Shown here in pieces: positions 17,908 through 26,532 of a DNA stretch of 64,000 nt; the first letter of the stretch is position 1; each line of letters starts with the position of its first letter. A program made the translations under genes and the position numbers. The stretch is from Flavobacterium daemonense (lineage in GTDB: Bacteria; Bacteroidota; Bacteroidia; Flavobacteriales; Flavobacteriaceae): contig NZ_VJYD01000004.1 in the NCBI RefSeq assembly GCF_007341385.1, positions 124,001-188,000 on the forward strand, in the 5' to 3' direction. A model generated the notes under the pieces. It searched no databases. It worked only from the letters and a program-made list of their open reading frames with translations, and was not told the DNA's origin.

Positions 17908-18978
17908 ATGAAAAAACACAACTACAGCGCAGGACCAAGTATTTTACCTCAGGAAGTTTTTGAAAAAGCATCAAAAGCAGTTTTAAATTTTAATGATTCA
18001 GGATTATCTATTCTTGAAATTTCGCACCGAAGCAAAGATTTCGTTGCTGTTATGGAGGAAGCTCGTTCCCTTGCTTTAGAATTATTAGGACTTCAGGGAA
18101 AAGGATATCAAGCTTTGTTTTTACAAGGTGGTGCAAGTACTGCATTCTTGATGGCTCCTTATAACTTAATGAAAGAAAACGGAAAAGCAGCTTATTTAGA
18201 TTCAGGTACGTGGGCAACTGCGGCTATTAAAGAAGCTAAACTTTTTGGAGAAACTATTGTGGTAGCTTCTTCAAAAGACGACAATTACACTCATATTCCA
18301 AAAGGGTACGAAATTCCAGCTGATGCTGATTATTTCCACTGTACTAGCAACAATACCATTTTTGGAACTCAAATGAAAGAATTCCCATCGACCAACGTTC
18401 CAGTTGTATGCGATATGAGTTCTGATATTTTCTCTCGCGAATTGGATTTTTCTAAATTCGACTTAATCTATGCAGGAGCTCAAAAAAATATGGGACCAGC
18501 AGGAACAACTCTTGTTGTTGTTAAAGAAGAAATTTTAGGCAAAAACGGAAGAACTATTCCTAGCATGTTAGATTACGCAAAACACATTAAAGGAGAAAGT
18601 ATGTACAATACTCCACCTGTATTTGCTGTTTACGTTTCTTTATTGACTTTACAGTGGATTAAAGAAAAAGGCGGAATTGCTGCGGTTGAGAAATTAAACA
18701 ACGCTAAAGCAGCATTACTTTATGCTGAAATCGACAGAAACCCATTATTTAAAGGTGCTGCCGCGGTAGAAGATCGTTCAAACATGAACGTTACTTTCTT
18801 GCTAACAAATCCTGATCACACAGAAACTTTTGATGCTTTATGGAAAGCGGCAAATATTTCTGGATTGCCAGGACACCGTTCTGTTGGTGGTTATAGAGCT
18901 TCTATCTATAACGCTATGCCAATCGAAAGTGTTCAGGTTTTAGTGGATGTGATGAAAGCACTTGAAAGTAAAGTTTAA
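17908..18978 (+). CDS. serC: Phosphoserine aminotransferase
   Basis: Class V PLP aminotransferase converting 3-phosphohydroxypyruvate and glutamate to phosphoserine, the second step of serine synthesis; also used in pyridoxine synthesis. 356 residues, the normal length. The N-terminus MKKHNYSAGPSILPQEV, the QGGAST phosphate-binding loop, and the PLP lysine K193 in YAGAQKNMGPAG are all intact. RSVGGYRASIYNA near the end is the substrate-binding arginine region. The serA-like dehydrogenase follows 214 bases downstream, separated by a mirrored repeat array. Confidence 0.97.
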   Translation: MKKHNYSAGPSILPQEVFEKASKAVLNFNDSGLSILEISHRSKDFVAVMEEARSLALELLGLQGKGYQALFLQGGASTAFLMAPYNLMKENGKAAYLDSGTWATAAIKEAKLFGETIVVASSKDDNYTHIPKGYEIPADADYFHCTSNNTIFGTQMKEFPSTNVPVVCDMSSDIFSRELDFSKFDLIYAGAQKNMGPAGTTLVVVKEEILGKNGRTIPSMLDYAKHIKGESMYNTPPVFAVYVSLLTLQWIKEKGGIAAVEKLNNAKAALLYAEIDRNPLFKGAAAVEDRSNMNVTFLLTNPDHTETFDALWKAANISGLPGHRSVGGYRASIYNAMPIESVQVLVDVMKALESKV

Positions 18979-18984
18979 TCGTTT

Positions 18985-19185
18985 TTTTCGGTTAATCGTT
19001 TATGCGTTTAATCGTTAATTTGGTTAACTGTTAATTCGTTTAATTGTTGATTTGATTAAATATTTAACCGTTAAGCACTTCCTTTAGAAATATCAAAAAA
19101 GAAAAATAATAGTTGGTTCATCGATTAAACAATTGAACGTATATATACGATTAAACAGTTAAACGATTAACCAAATAAACAATAA
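18985..19185. repeat. Mirrored GTTTAATCGTTAA word array
   Basis: Degenerate words around GTTTAATCGTTAA repeat from 18985 to 19075, and their complements (ATTAAACAGTTAAACGATTAACC type) fill 19120-19172. The arms GGTTAATCGTTTA (18990-19002) and TAAACGATTAACC (19160-19172) are perfect reverse complements. It occupies the whole serC-serA spacer and could attenuate transcription between them. Confidence 0.7.
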
Positions 19186-19192
19186 ACACACA

Positions 19193-20143
19193 ATGAAAGT
19201 ATTAGCAAATGACGGAATTTCTAAAAGCGGAATTCTAGCCTTAGAAAAAGGCGGTTTTGAAGTTATAACTACAAAAGTTGCTCAAGAACAAGTAGCTAAC
19301 TATATTAATGAAAATAATGTTGACGTAATTTTAGTTCGTAGTGCAACTAAAGTTCGTAAAGATATTATCGACGCTTGTCCTGGAATCAAAATCATTGGTC
19401 GTGGTGGTGTTGGTATGGATAATATCGATGTGGATTACGCTAAAAGCAAAGGAATTCATGTAATCAATACTCCAGCTTCTTCTTCAGAATCTGTTGCTGA
19501 ATTAGTATTTGGACACTTATTTAATGGTGTGCGTTTTTTACATGATTCTAACAGAAATATGCCTCTTGAAGGAGATTCCAACTTTGAAGGTTTGAAAAAA
19601 GCATACGCAAACGGAACAGAATTAAGAGGAAAAACTCTTGGAATTGTTGGTATTGGCCGTATCGGTCAAGCTACAGCTAAAATGGCGCTTGGTCTTGGTA
19701 TGAAAGTTATCGCAGCTGATAGTTTTATTCCTGAAGTTGATGTAAAAGTTGAGTTTTTTGACGGACAATCAATTACAACTAAAATCGTTTCTCAATCTTT
19801 AGAATCTTTATTCAAAGAAGCAGATTTCATTACATTACACGTTCCTGCTCAAGATGGTTACATCATTGGTGAAAAAGAACTTGAAATCATGAAAGATGGT
19901 GTTGGAATTGTAAACTGTGCTCGTGGAGGTGTTATTGATGAAGTAGCTTTAGTAAAAGCTTTAGATTCAGGAAAAGTTGCTTTTGCTGGTTTAGACGTTT
20001 TCGAAAGCGAACCAAAACCAGAAATGGCAATCTTAATGCACTCTAAAATTTCATTGACTCCGCACATCGGGGCTGCAACTGGAGAGGCACAAGACAGAAT
20101 TGGAACAGAATTAGCTTCACAAATTATCACTTTGTTGAGCTAA
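19193..20143 (+). CDS. serA: D-3-phosphoglycerate dehydrogenase (short form)
   Basis: D-2-hydroxyacid dehydrogenase, 316 residues, oxidising 3-phosphoglycerate in the first step of serine synthesis. The NAD site is GIVGIGRIGQA with the aspartate after the second strand; NCARGGVIDE holds the catalytic arginine region and TPHIGAAT the histidine. It ends after the catalytic core with no ACT domain, so serine feedback through ACT is not expected. Assignment to serA and not another 2-hydroxyacid dehydrogenase rests on GRGGVGMDNIDVDYAKSKG and on serC next door. Confidence 0.93.
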   Translation: MKVLANDGISKSGILALEKGGFEVITTKVAQEQVANYINENNVDVILVRSATKVRKDIIDACPGIKIIGRGGVGMDNIDVDYAKSKGIHVINTPASSSESVAELVFGHLFNGVRFLHDSNRNMPLEGDSNFEGLKKAYANGTELRGKTLGIVGIGRIGQATAKMALGLGMKVIAADSFIPEVDVKVEFFDGQSITTKIVSQSLESLFKEADFITLHVPAQDGYIIGEKELEIMKDGVGIVNCARGGVIDEVALVKALDSGKVAFAGLDVFESEPKPEMAILMHSKISLTPHIGAATGEAQDRIGTELASQIITLLS

Positions 20144-20167
20144 GGAATCAAAAAATAGATTAACTTT

Positions 20168-20214
20168 AAAGGGATTTATTACAGTTTTGTAGTAAATCCC
20201 TTTCTTTTTTTTAT
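20168..20214 (+). terminator. Strong terminator after serA
   Basis: 15-base arms at 20168-20182 and 20189-20203 (AAAGGGATTTATTAC with GTAGTAAATCCCTTT, one G-T pair) followed by a T-rich tail. Confidence 0.9.
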
Positions 20215-20222
20215 TAACTTTG
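20215..20222 (+). promoter_or_regulatory. -7 box for the DUF937-type gene
   Basis: TAACTTTG matches TAnnTTTG exactly, 26 bases before the start codon. The nearest TTTG upstream is 25 bases away, slightly wide for a -33 box. Confidence 0.45.
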
Positions 20223-20248
20223 GTGTATAATCTAAAACTCTTAAAATC

Positions 20249-20812
20249 ATGTTTGAACAATTGACACAACTAGTACAGCAATATAGCGGTGATGCCGTTG
20301 TAAACAACCCTGCTGTCCCGAATGAACATAATGAAGCAGTAATGAATGAAACCAGTAATTCTATTTTTGCAGGGTTACAAAAGATTGTTTCTGAAGGCGG
20401 AACCGAACAAATTGCCGGATTATTTAATGGAAATTCTCCAATTGACAGTTCCAATCCTGTTGTACAACAAATTCAACAACAATTAAGTGGAAGTCTTGGT
20501 GAAAAATTTGGACTAAGCAGTGCTGATTCAAGCGGAGTTGCTTCAAATTTGATTCCGCAGATTTTAGGTTCGTTAGTAAATAAAGCAAAAGATCCAAATG
20601 ATAGCAGTTTTCAGATTTCTGACATTATCAATTCGATTTCCGGAAACAGCGGACAAGCATCTGGAATTATGGATACAATTTCTAAATATGGAATGCAATT
20701 TGGCCTTGACCAAAACAACGACGGAAAAGTTGATGTTGCCGATGTGCTTGTGGTAACTAAAAGCAAAGGTGGCATTGCCGGTTTTATTGGAAAATTGTTT
20801 GGGAGTAAATAG
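20249..20812 (+). CDS. DUF937-like protein with EF-hand-type calcium loop
   Basis: 187 residues, no signal peptide. A helical, Gln/Ser-rich region (about 1-130) fits the DUF937/YidB type of small proteins. Near the C-terminus, DQNNDGKVDVADVL fits the 12-position EF-hand/dockerin calcium loop: D, N, D, K, D and D at positions 1, 3, 5, 7, 9 and 12, with glycine at position 6. The tail FIGKLFGSK is basic. Function unknown. It is monocistronic, between the serA terminator and a palindromic terminator of its own. Confidence 0.7.
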   Translation: MFEQLTQLVQQYSGDAVVNNPAVPNEHNEAVMNETSNSIFAGLQKIVSEGGTEQIAGLFNGNSPIDSSNPVVQQIQQQLSGSLGEKFGLSSADSSGVASNLIPQILGSLVNKAKDPNDSSFQISDIINSISGNSGQASGIMDTISKYGMQFGLDQNNDGKVDVADVLVVTKSKGGIAGFIGKLFGSK

Positions 20813-20985
20813 AGGTTCTGAGGTACTGAGGTACTGAGGTGCTAAGATACTTAGGTACTGAATTTATATCTCTTTGAGTAAATATTTTAAAAGCTGTTTA
20901 TTTAAATAAACAGCTTTTTTAGTTTAAACAAAAAACTTAGTCCCTGAGAATCTCAGAACCTTAGCGCCTTAGCATCTCAAAAAAA
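20813..20985. repeat. Mirrored GAGGTACTGA word array around a terminator
   Basis: Direct words (GAGGTTCTGAGGTACTGAGG and variants) fill 20813-20861. Reverse complements (CTCAGAACCTTAGCGCCTTAG) fill 20951-20979. Between them lies a perfect 15-base-arm palindrome, 20889-20918. Confidence 0.8.
20889..20920. terminator. Bidirectional palindromic terminator
   Basis: Perfect inverted repeat with arms AAAAGCTGTTTATTT and AAATAAACAGCTTTT, loopless, followed by TT. It lies 77 bases after the DUF937-like gene. Confidence 0.8.
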
Positions 20986-21018
20986 ATTCGTAACTTTAAT
21001 TGTTCAAAAACAGAAGTC

Positions 21019-21459
21019 ATGAAGAAATTCATTTACATATTAATTGTTTTATTTACGATAATAGCGTGCTCTACAGCTTCAAAAAAAGATGTTGCAGCCG
21101 TTAGTCCTCCTAAAGTAAATAAAACCGTAAATGACACAGTGAGAATTGCAAATGACTCGCTTGAATATGAAGTCATAATTATTGACAATGGCTTTTCGAC
21201 TTGGCTGGCTTCAATTGCATTGCCACGTCACTATTATTCCCTGTCATATCTTGAAACCAAAAATTACTTGTATGTAACCGAATGGAATAATCGCGTAAGA
21301 CAACCACAAATTTACAACCCGAATTTATATGAAATGCTGATTGATTACCGCCCCGAAATTCATTACGGCTACGAGGTAAATTACCTTATTTACAACTACA
21401 TGATTTATTTTCAAAATACTTATAAACAAAAGCTTTGGGGTAACGTTCCATCTAGATAA
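21019..21459 (+). CDS. DUF6146-like lipoprotein
   Basis: 146 residues with a lipoprotein signal peptide: hydrophobic stretch then IIAC, placing the acylated cysteine at about residue 17. The mature part is rich in aromatic residues, with LPRHYYSLSYLETKNYLYVTEWNNR followed by NYMIYFQNTYKQKLWG, which I associate with the DUF6146 family of Flavobacteriia. No enzyme motif is seen. It probably sits on the inner leaflet of the outer membrane or the surface. A near-consensus box TAACTTTA lies at 20991-20998. The next gene has its own promoter 7 bases after the stop. Confidence 0.65.
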   Translation: MKKFIYILIVLFTIIACSTASKKDVAAVSPPKVNKTVNDTVRIANDSLEYEVIIIDNGFSTWLASIALPRHYYSLSYLETKNYLYVTEWNNRVRQPQIYNPNLYEMLIDYRPEIHYGYEVNYLIYNYMIYFQNTYKQKLWGNVPSR

Positions 21460-21465
21460 TGTTAT

Positions 21466-21488
21466 TATATTTGTAATCATTACAAATA
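21466..21488 (+). promoter_or_regulatory. -7 box overlapped by a perfect palindrome
   Basis: TATATTTG (21466-21473) matches the -7 consensus. A perfect 10-base inverted repeat, TATTTGTAAT-c-ATTACAAATA, spans 21468-21488, covering the box and the expected transcription start. The start codon is at 21492, so the transcript leader would be about 10 bases. Confidence 0.55.
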
Positions 21489-21491
21489 ACA

Positions 21492-21794
21492 ATGAATAAA
21501 TTAAAGAAACGCTGGGGAATCACCTCAAATTTACAAGCCATAATTATTCTTATCGTTTTTGCCGTGACCGGATCGGCATCTGCGTGGCTGTCTAAACCTT
21601 TTTGCGTTTGGCTGGGCATTACAAAAGAAGATTTTGGAGGTTGGTTTACTTTAATTCGTTTGCTTATAATTTTCCCAATTTATCAGGTTTTATTAGTCGC
21701 AATTGGAGCTGTTTTTGGACAATTCAAATTCTTTTGGAATTTCGAAAAGAAAATGCTGAAAAACATGGGATTAGGTTTTCTGTTTAAAGATTAA
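21492..21794 (+). CDS. DUF6787-like small membrane protein
   Basis: 100 residues with two hydrophobic segments (about 15-35 and 50-75) and a conserved RWGITSNLQAIIILIVFAVT start that I associate with the DUF6787 family. Annotations sometimes call such proteins diacylglyceryl transferase-like, which the length does not support. The C-terminus FEKKMLKNMGLGFLFKD is basic and cytoplasmic. It overlaps the convergent next gene by four bases at its stop. Function is unknown. Confidence 0.65.
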   Translation: MNKLKKRWGITSNLQAIIILIVFAVTGSASAWLSKPFCVWLGITKEDFGGWFTLIRLLIIFPIYQVLLVAIGAVFGQFKFFWNFEKKMLKNMGLGFLFKD

Positions 21795-22090
21795 TCTTCT
21801 TTATTTCTTTTTTGAAAATAATACGTGTAAATCCAAGTCAACGTAAATGACGGAATAACATCTGTAAAAGGCAAAATTTCCTCAATGAAAGTCAAAACGC
21901 TAGCTACTTTACCAACTCTTCCTTTATACATTCGTGTCATAATAAAAGCCGCAATTGGAGCCCAAATTACATCTGAAAATTCTCCGATTAAAGGAATACT
22001 AAAAGAAATCATCCCAATAGCATCCAGCAGCAAACCAATCAAAAGTTTATTGGTCCTAACCCCTTCCTTTGTTGCTTTTAAATCCTGCAT
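21791..22090 (-). CDS. Small membrane protein, unknown function
   Basis: 99 residues with three hydrophobic stretches (about 16-36, 40-55, 75-92). LLLDAIGMISFSIPLIGEFSDVIWAPIAAFIMTRMY is reminiscent of small conserved Bacteroidota membrane proteins predicted to have a DUF4112-like fold, but I cannot name the family firmly. The stop codon overlaps that of the convergent DUF6787-like gene (TTA and TAA share bases 21791-21794), so no terminator separates them. Monocistronic as far as the window shows. Confidence 0.6.
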   Translation of the reverse strand: MQDLKATKEGVRTNKLLIGLLLDAIGMISFSIPLIGEFSDVIWAPIAAFIMTRMYKGRVGKVASVLTFIEEILPFTDVIPSFTLTWIYTYYFQKRNKED

Positions 22091-22274
22091 TGTATCTCTA
22101 TTTAGTTTAACTGAAATTAAAAAATATACTAGAAATTCTATTATTTATTTCTTGAATTTAATTTCTAAATTCCCATACTCAATAAATATACCGTTTTAGA
22201 AATTTGGAATTTACAATATTGAAATTTGATTCTATCCAGAATCTTCGTTTCTTTGTAGAAACAGTTTCAAAAAA

Positions 22275-22940
22275 ATGATACACGCAAAAAATATACATAA
22301 ATTCTACGATCAACTTGAAGTTTTAAAAGGAGTTGATTTGCATATTAAAAAAGGTGAAATTGTTTCAATTGTTGGTGCTTCCGGAGCCGGAAAAACAACT
22401 TTGCTGCACATTTTAGGAACGTTGGACAAACCTTCAAATACAGATCCAGATACTTCATTAACTATTAATGGTGAAAATATTCTGAAACTGAATGATAAAG
22501 CTCTATCTAATTTCCGAAATCTGAATTTAGGGTTTATTTTCCAGTTTCATCAATTGCTGCCAGAATTTACAGCACTTGAAAATGTTTGCATTCCTGCTTA
22601 TATTGCCGGAAAAAAAGTTTCGGAAACTGAAGCCGACGCTAAAAAACTGCTAGAATTTTTAGGATTATCTCATCGCATTAATCATAAACCAAATGAACTT
22701 TCAGGCGGAGAACAACAACGCGTTGCCGTTGCGAGAGCTTTGATAAACAAACCTGACGTTATTTTTGCCGACGAACCATCAGGGAATTTAGACACACATT
22801 CTGCCGAAAATCTTCATCAATTATTTTTTCAATTAAGAGATGAATTTGGTCAAACGTTTGTGATTGTAACCCATAACGAAGAATTAGCAAATATGGCCGA
22901 CAGAAAATTGGTAATGTCTGACGGACAAATTCTTTCTTAA
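22275..22940 (+). CDS. lolD: LolD-like ABC transporter ATPase
   Basis: 221-residue ATPase of the LolD/MacB type. Walker A GASGAGKT is at about 36-43, the Q-loop [16 protein letters not shown] follows, signature [15 protein letters not shown] is at about 140, Walker [13 protein letters not shown] next, and H-loop VTHNEE. In proteobacteria LolD powers release of lipoproteins from the inner membrane with LolC/E. No LolC/E-like permease is adjacent, so the partner is encoded elsewhere. The next gene overlaps by one base (TAATG), implying translational coupling with a large membrane protein of unknown role. Confidence 0.82.
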   Translation: MIHAKNIHKFYDQLEVLKGVDLHIKKGEIVSIVGASGAGKTTLLHILGTLDKPSNTDPDTSLTINGENILKLNDKALSNFRNLNLGFIFQFHQLLPEFTALENVCIPAYIAGKKVSETEADAKKLLEFLGLSHRINHKPNELSGGEQQRVAVARALINKPDVIFADEPSGNLDTHSAENLHQLFFQLRDEFGQTFVIVTHNEELANMADRKLVMSDGQILS

Positions 22941-24640
22941 TGATTTTAATTTTCATAAGCTGGATCTATATTTTATTTACCACTATTAACTTAGGTTATA
23001 GTTTTAATAAAATTATCAGTTTAAAAAATAAAGATTTCGTAATTACCGCAATACTCGGATTGTTCTGCACAACAATTTTAGCCAGTTTTTGGGCCATTTT
23101 TGAGCGAATCAACATCGAATTTCATATTTTTTTCGCAGTGTTGAATTTGTTTTTATTGATAAAATTCAGAGCGCCAATTTCCGAAATTTATAAAACTTTT
23201 ATTGCCGAATTTCTTCAGCTCCACATCGTTTTAAAAACGTACCTAATTATTATTTCATTTTTAATTGTAGCTCAATGTGCATCAATTCCGTTTGTTATTG
23301 ATAACGAATCGTATTACATACAAACTGTAAAATGGCTTAATGAATATGGCTTTGTAAAAGGACTGGTAAATTTGCATTTATTTTTAGGACAAATGAGTGG
23401 CTGGCACATTACACAAAGTGTCTTCAGTTTCTCTTTTCTTTATAAAAATTTCAATGATTTAAGCGGATTTTGTCTTTTGCTAGGCAATATTTTCGCGATT
23501 CAAAAACTCAGTGAATATTACAAAAATGGTAATCAAAACTATCTTGTTTTGGGTTTATTTCCGTTGTTTAATATTTTCTTTTTTCAGTTTATAAGCGCGC
23601 CTTCGCCAGATATTCCGGTTTATGTAATTTCATTTATTGTCTTCTTTTACTTTTTAGAAAATTTCAAAAACATAACTTCTGAAGCATTCAACTTAATTGT
23701 AATTCTGGTTTTGTTTTTACTATACATTAAAAGCACCACACTGACTTTTGCGATACTACCTGTAATTTTATTTTTGCTTCACTTTAAGTTACTTTCAAAA
23801 AAACTTCTGCTTCCTATAATAATTACCGTTTTAGTTTTTTTCATTTTTGTCACAAAAAATATGATCATCTGCGGATCACCAATTTATCCGTCAAAGCTTT
23901 TTAAATCCGTTACGATGGATTATGCAATTCCTGAATCGGTTCAAGGTTTTTACTACGATCAAATTAAATATTTTGGTTTTTTCTTAACTGCAGATCAATA
24001 CAATGCGATGTCGGTTACTGATTTATTTTTAACTTGGATATCTATGCCTAAATTAAATGGTTTGTTTAATAAGATTGCAGTTCTTCTCATTATTATCGTT
24101 CCATTTTTTATTTACAAATTCCAAAATAAAAAAACATTTTGGACATTATATTTTGTAATGGCCCTGCAACTTGCTCTATTTTTCATAACCTCACCACAGT
24201 ATCGATTTTTCATGAATTTTATATTATTCTTCTCGATATTCTGTTTCGTTGCAATCTTTCAAAACAAAAAAGTAATTTATACAATATTAGCGTTATCATT
24301 ACTGCCAACAATGATTGTTTTATTTGTTCCGATAAATCTAAATCGATTTGCAAATCACAAATTCATGTTGGAAATAAGCAATTTTTCAACGGAAAATATC
24401 TTGTATCCGTATCAAAACTCAAAAAGCAATTCACCTTTCAGAATAATTCAGTTGGGGAATTTAAGATATAACTCTCCTATCAAAAATGATTTTTTCTGGG
24501 CAAATGGAGACGGAGAACTTCCTTGCGTCGACGAGAAACAAATTGATTATTTCAAAAAATATTTCAATACCATTCCGCAAATGCGTACCAATGATTTAAA
24601 AGACGGATTTTACGCCAAAAAACTTTCAGAAAATGAATAA
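22940..24640 (+). CDS. Polytopic membrane protein, possibly LIC_10190 family
   Basis: 566 residues with some 11-13 predicted membrane segments across residues 1-480 and a soluble C-terminal part of about 90 residues. The overall pattern, with long Phe/Ile-rich helices and an acidic loop after the second segment (FVIDNESYYIQTVKWLNEYG), resembles GT-C-type glycosyltransferases, and I weakly associate it with the LIC_10190 family. The Asp/Glu in that loop could be the catalytic base of a GT-C enzyme, but this is inference. The ATG at 22940 overlaps the lolD stop, and the stop overlaps the next start by eight bases. Confidence 0.6.
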   Translation: MILIFISWIYILFTTINLGYSFNKIISLKNKDFVITAILGLFCTTILASFWAIFERINIEFHIFFAVLNLFLLIKFRAPISEIYKTFIAEFLQLHIVLKTYLIIISFLIVAQCASIPFVIDNESYYIQTVKWLNEYGFVKGLVNLHLFLGQMSGWHITQSVFSFSFLYKNFNDLSGFCLLLGNIFAIQKLSEYYKNGNQNYLVLGLFPLFNIFFFQFISAPSPDIPVYVISFIVFFYFLENFKNITSEAFNLIVILVLFLLYIKSTTLTFAILPVILFLLHFKLLSKKLLLPIIITVLVFFIFVTKNMIICGSPIYPSKLFKSVTMDYAIPESVQGFYYDQIKYFGFFLTADQYNAMSVTDLFLTWISMPKLNGLFNKIAVLLIIIVPFFIYKFQNKKTFWTLYFVMALQLALFFITSPQYRFFMNFILFFSIFCFVAIFQNKKVIYTILALSLLPTMIVLFVPINLNRFANHKFMLEISNFSTENILYPYQNSKSNSPFRIIQLGNLRYNSPIKNDFFWANGDGELPCVDEKQIDYFKKYFNTIPQMRTNDLKDGFYAKKLSENE

Positions 24641-25397
24641 AGCAGAACTTAAAGAATTTCTAGACGAAAAAGTCATTCAATACAATAATCAGGATTTTAT
24701 TGAAAGTGATCCTGTGCAGATTCCGCATTTATTTTCTCAAAAAGAAGACATTGAAATTGCAGGTTTTTTGAGTGCTTCAATTGCTTGGGGAAACCGCAAA
24801 ATGATTATCAAAAATTCGCATAGAATGATGGAATTAATGGGAAATACGCCCTATGATTACGTCATGTCGCATTCTGAGGAAAATTTAGAAGAATTGGAAA
24901 CCTTTGTTCATCGAACTTTCAACGGAAAAGATTTTGGCGGATTCATTAAAGGATTACAGCATATTTATAAAAATCATGGCGGATTAGAAGCGGTTTTTGC
25001 CAAAAACCAAGAACAGAATAATCTTCAAAAAAGCATTCACGAATTCAAAAAAATCTTTTTCGAAATTGATCATCTCCCGAGAACTCAAAAACATATTTCT
25101 GACCCAATGAATAACTCGGCAGCGAAACGCATCAACATGTATCTGCGATGGATGGTTCGCCAAGACACAAAAGGAGTTGATTTAGGAATTTGGAAAAGTA
25201 TTTCGCCGGCATCATTATCTTGCCCTTTAGATGTACATTCTGGAAATGTGGCACGCAAATTAGGAATACTCACACGCAAACAAAACGACGGAAAAGCTTT
25301 AGCCGAATTAGATGCCAAATTAAGAGAGATGGATTCGCAAGATCCTGTAAAATACGATTTTGCACTTTTCGGACTTGGAGTTTTTGAAAGTTTTTAG
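24633..25397 (+). CDS. TIGR02757 family protein
   Basis: 254 residues, no signal peptide. SDPVQIPHLFSQKEDIEIAGFLSASIAWGNRKMIIK near the start and a run ending in KRINMYLRWMVRQD and CPLDVHSGNVARKLGIL match the TIGR02757 family. The latter resembles the HhH-GPD glycosylase arrangement (LDVHSGNVAR at the position of a catalytic Asp), so a nucleic-acid role is possible but unproven. It overlaps the preceding membrane protein gene by eight bases, suggesting coupled translation with an unrelated gene. Confidence 0.8.
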   Translation: MNKAELKEFLDEKVIQYNNQDFIESDPVQIPHLFSQKEDIEIAGFLSASIAWGNRKMIIKNSHRMMELMGNTPYDYVMSHSEENLEELETFVHRTFNGKDFGGFIKGLQHIYKNHGGLEAVFAKNQEQNNLQKSIHEFKKIFFEIDHLPRTQKHISDPMNNSAAKRINMYLRWMVRQDTKGVDLGIWKSISPASLSCPLDVHSGNVARKLGILTRKQNDGKALAELDAKLREMDSQDPVKYDFALFGLGVFESF

Positions 25398-25471
25398 CTA
25401 CAAAAAAAATTTTATTTTCTTTGATGTTGCATTTTTTTTTCGTAATATTACAAGTGTAAAAGCTGTATGTT

Positions 25472-26532
25472 ATGAATCATCTTATAGGGTATATCAAAGA
25501 TTTCGTCATTCCGTTTTTTTTAGTTTTGACGCTTTCTTTAGCAGCTGTTTTAATTCTTAAAAGAATTATTTACCAAATCAGGCTTCCATACAGACATATC
25601 ACAATCCGAAAATCTGAAATATTTCTTACCGAAGTTACTTTATCAAACCCTGATAGAAACACTTTAAAATATAAAATTGCAAAATTCAAATCGCAAATCC
25701 CCATTAATAGGACCTGGTGCAAAAACATGCTTATTGAGGATTTAATTCGAATGAAAAGCAATTTAAAAGGTCCTGCTGCAAAAAATATCCTTCTTATTTA
25801 CGAGCATTTAGGACTCAACAAGTACACAGCAAGTTTGATAAAGGACTTTAGAAAATATAAAAATATGAAGGAATTTATCAGTTACAGGCATTAAGCTACA
25901 AACCAGGCATTTCGCTTCTTAAAAAATACTTATTCAGTTCTAACATAGTTATTCGGTCGAATGCTAATATTGCTTATTTGGCACTATCAAAAGGCGACTG
26001 GCAGGCGGTAGATAAATTACCGCTCAAAGTAACAATTATCACCACAATAAAAGTAATGGATGTTCTGCACGCCGAAAATATACCAATGCCCCTCGAAGTT
26101 GATCAATGGATACTTTCTAAAAAAAAGGCAATTTTAAAATTGGCTGTAATGGTAATGGTATTTTATAACTACAGAAACAGAGCAAATGAGATCATCAACT
26201 TATTACATGTTAACCATAAAGGCTTAAAAACTGACGTAATTATAGCGATTAAAGACCTCTATCTTTATGAGGCAGAAGATGTAATTTTATCCCTATATCC
26301 TGATGAAATACTTGAAATTCAATATGAAATGCTTGAAACATTGGCAGTAATTGGTTCGAAGAAAACATTAGATTTTTTAGAAATCGAAATTAGAAAACAA
26401 GAATTAAAAGATTTAAAATTGAAAATGGTTTACTGCTGCAATAGTTTGGATCCTGAACGAACCGACTTATTTGGCAGTAAAGATCCTGATACACAAAAAA
26501 TGATTAATCACATTAGACAAATACAAATATGA
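25472..26532 (+). pseudogene. HEAT-repeat membrane-anchored protein, frameshifted
   Basis: Two reading frames together make one protein. Frame A (25472-25894) has an N-terminal membrane segment (about 12-31) and runs to FRKYKN, then hits a stop after 140 residues. Frame B is open from 25861 to 26532 and reads YEGIYQLQALSYKPGISLL and on, a HEAT-repeat sequence. Frame B has no ATG until 26056 and only a TTG at 25978. The switch is at the five A's of 25859-25863. Six A's would give one 353-residue protein. The GT2 gene starts inside the last codons (ATGA). So it is either a genuine mutation, a phase-variable tract or an assembly error. It is first in the glycan unit, and family members in such loci are presumed scaffolds. 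Confidence 0.85.

Noticed and set aside
24139..24471. 110-codon ORF inside the polytopic membrane protein gene
   Set aside because: Alternate frame of a clear gene; composition follows the real frame.
25850..25870. Programmed -1 frameshifting to explain the two HEAT frames
   Set aside because: The site TAT AAA AAT does not fit the X XXY YYZ slippery rule and no strong stem is evident right after it; a lost A is simpler.
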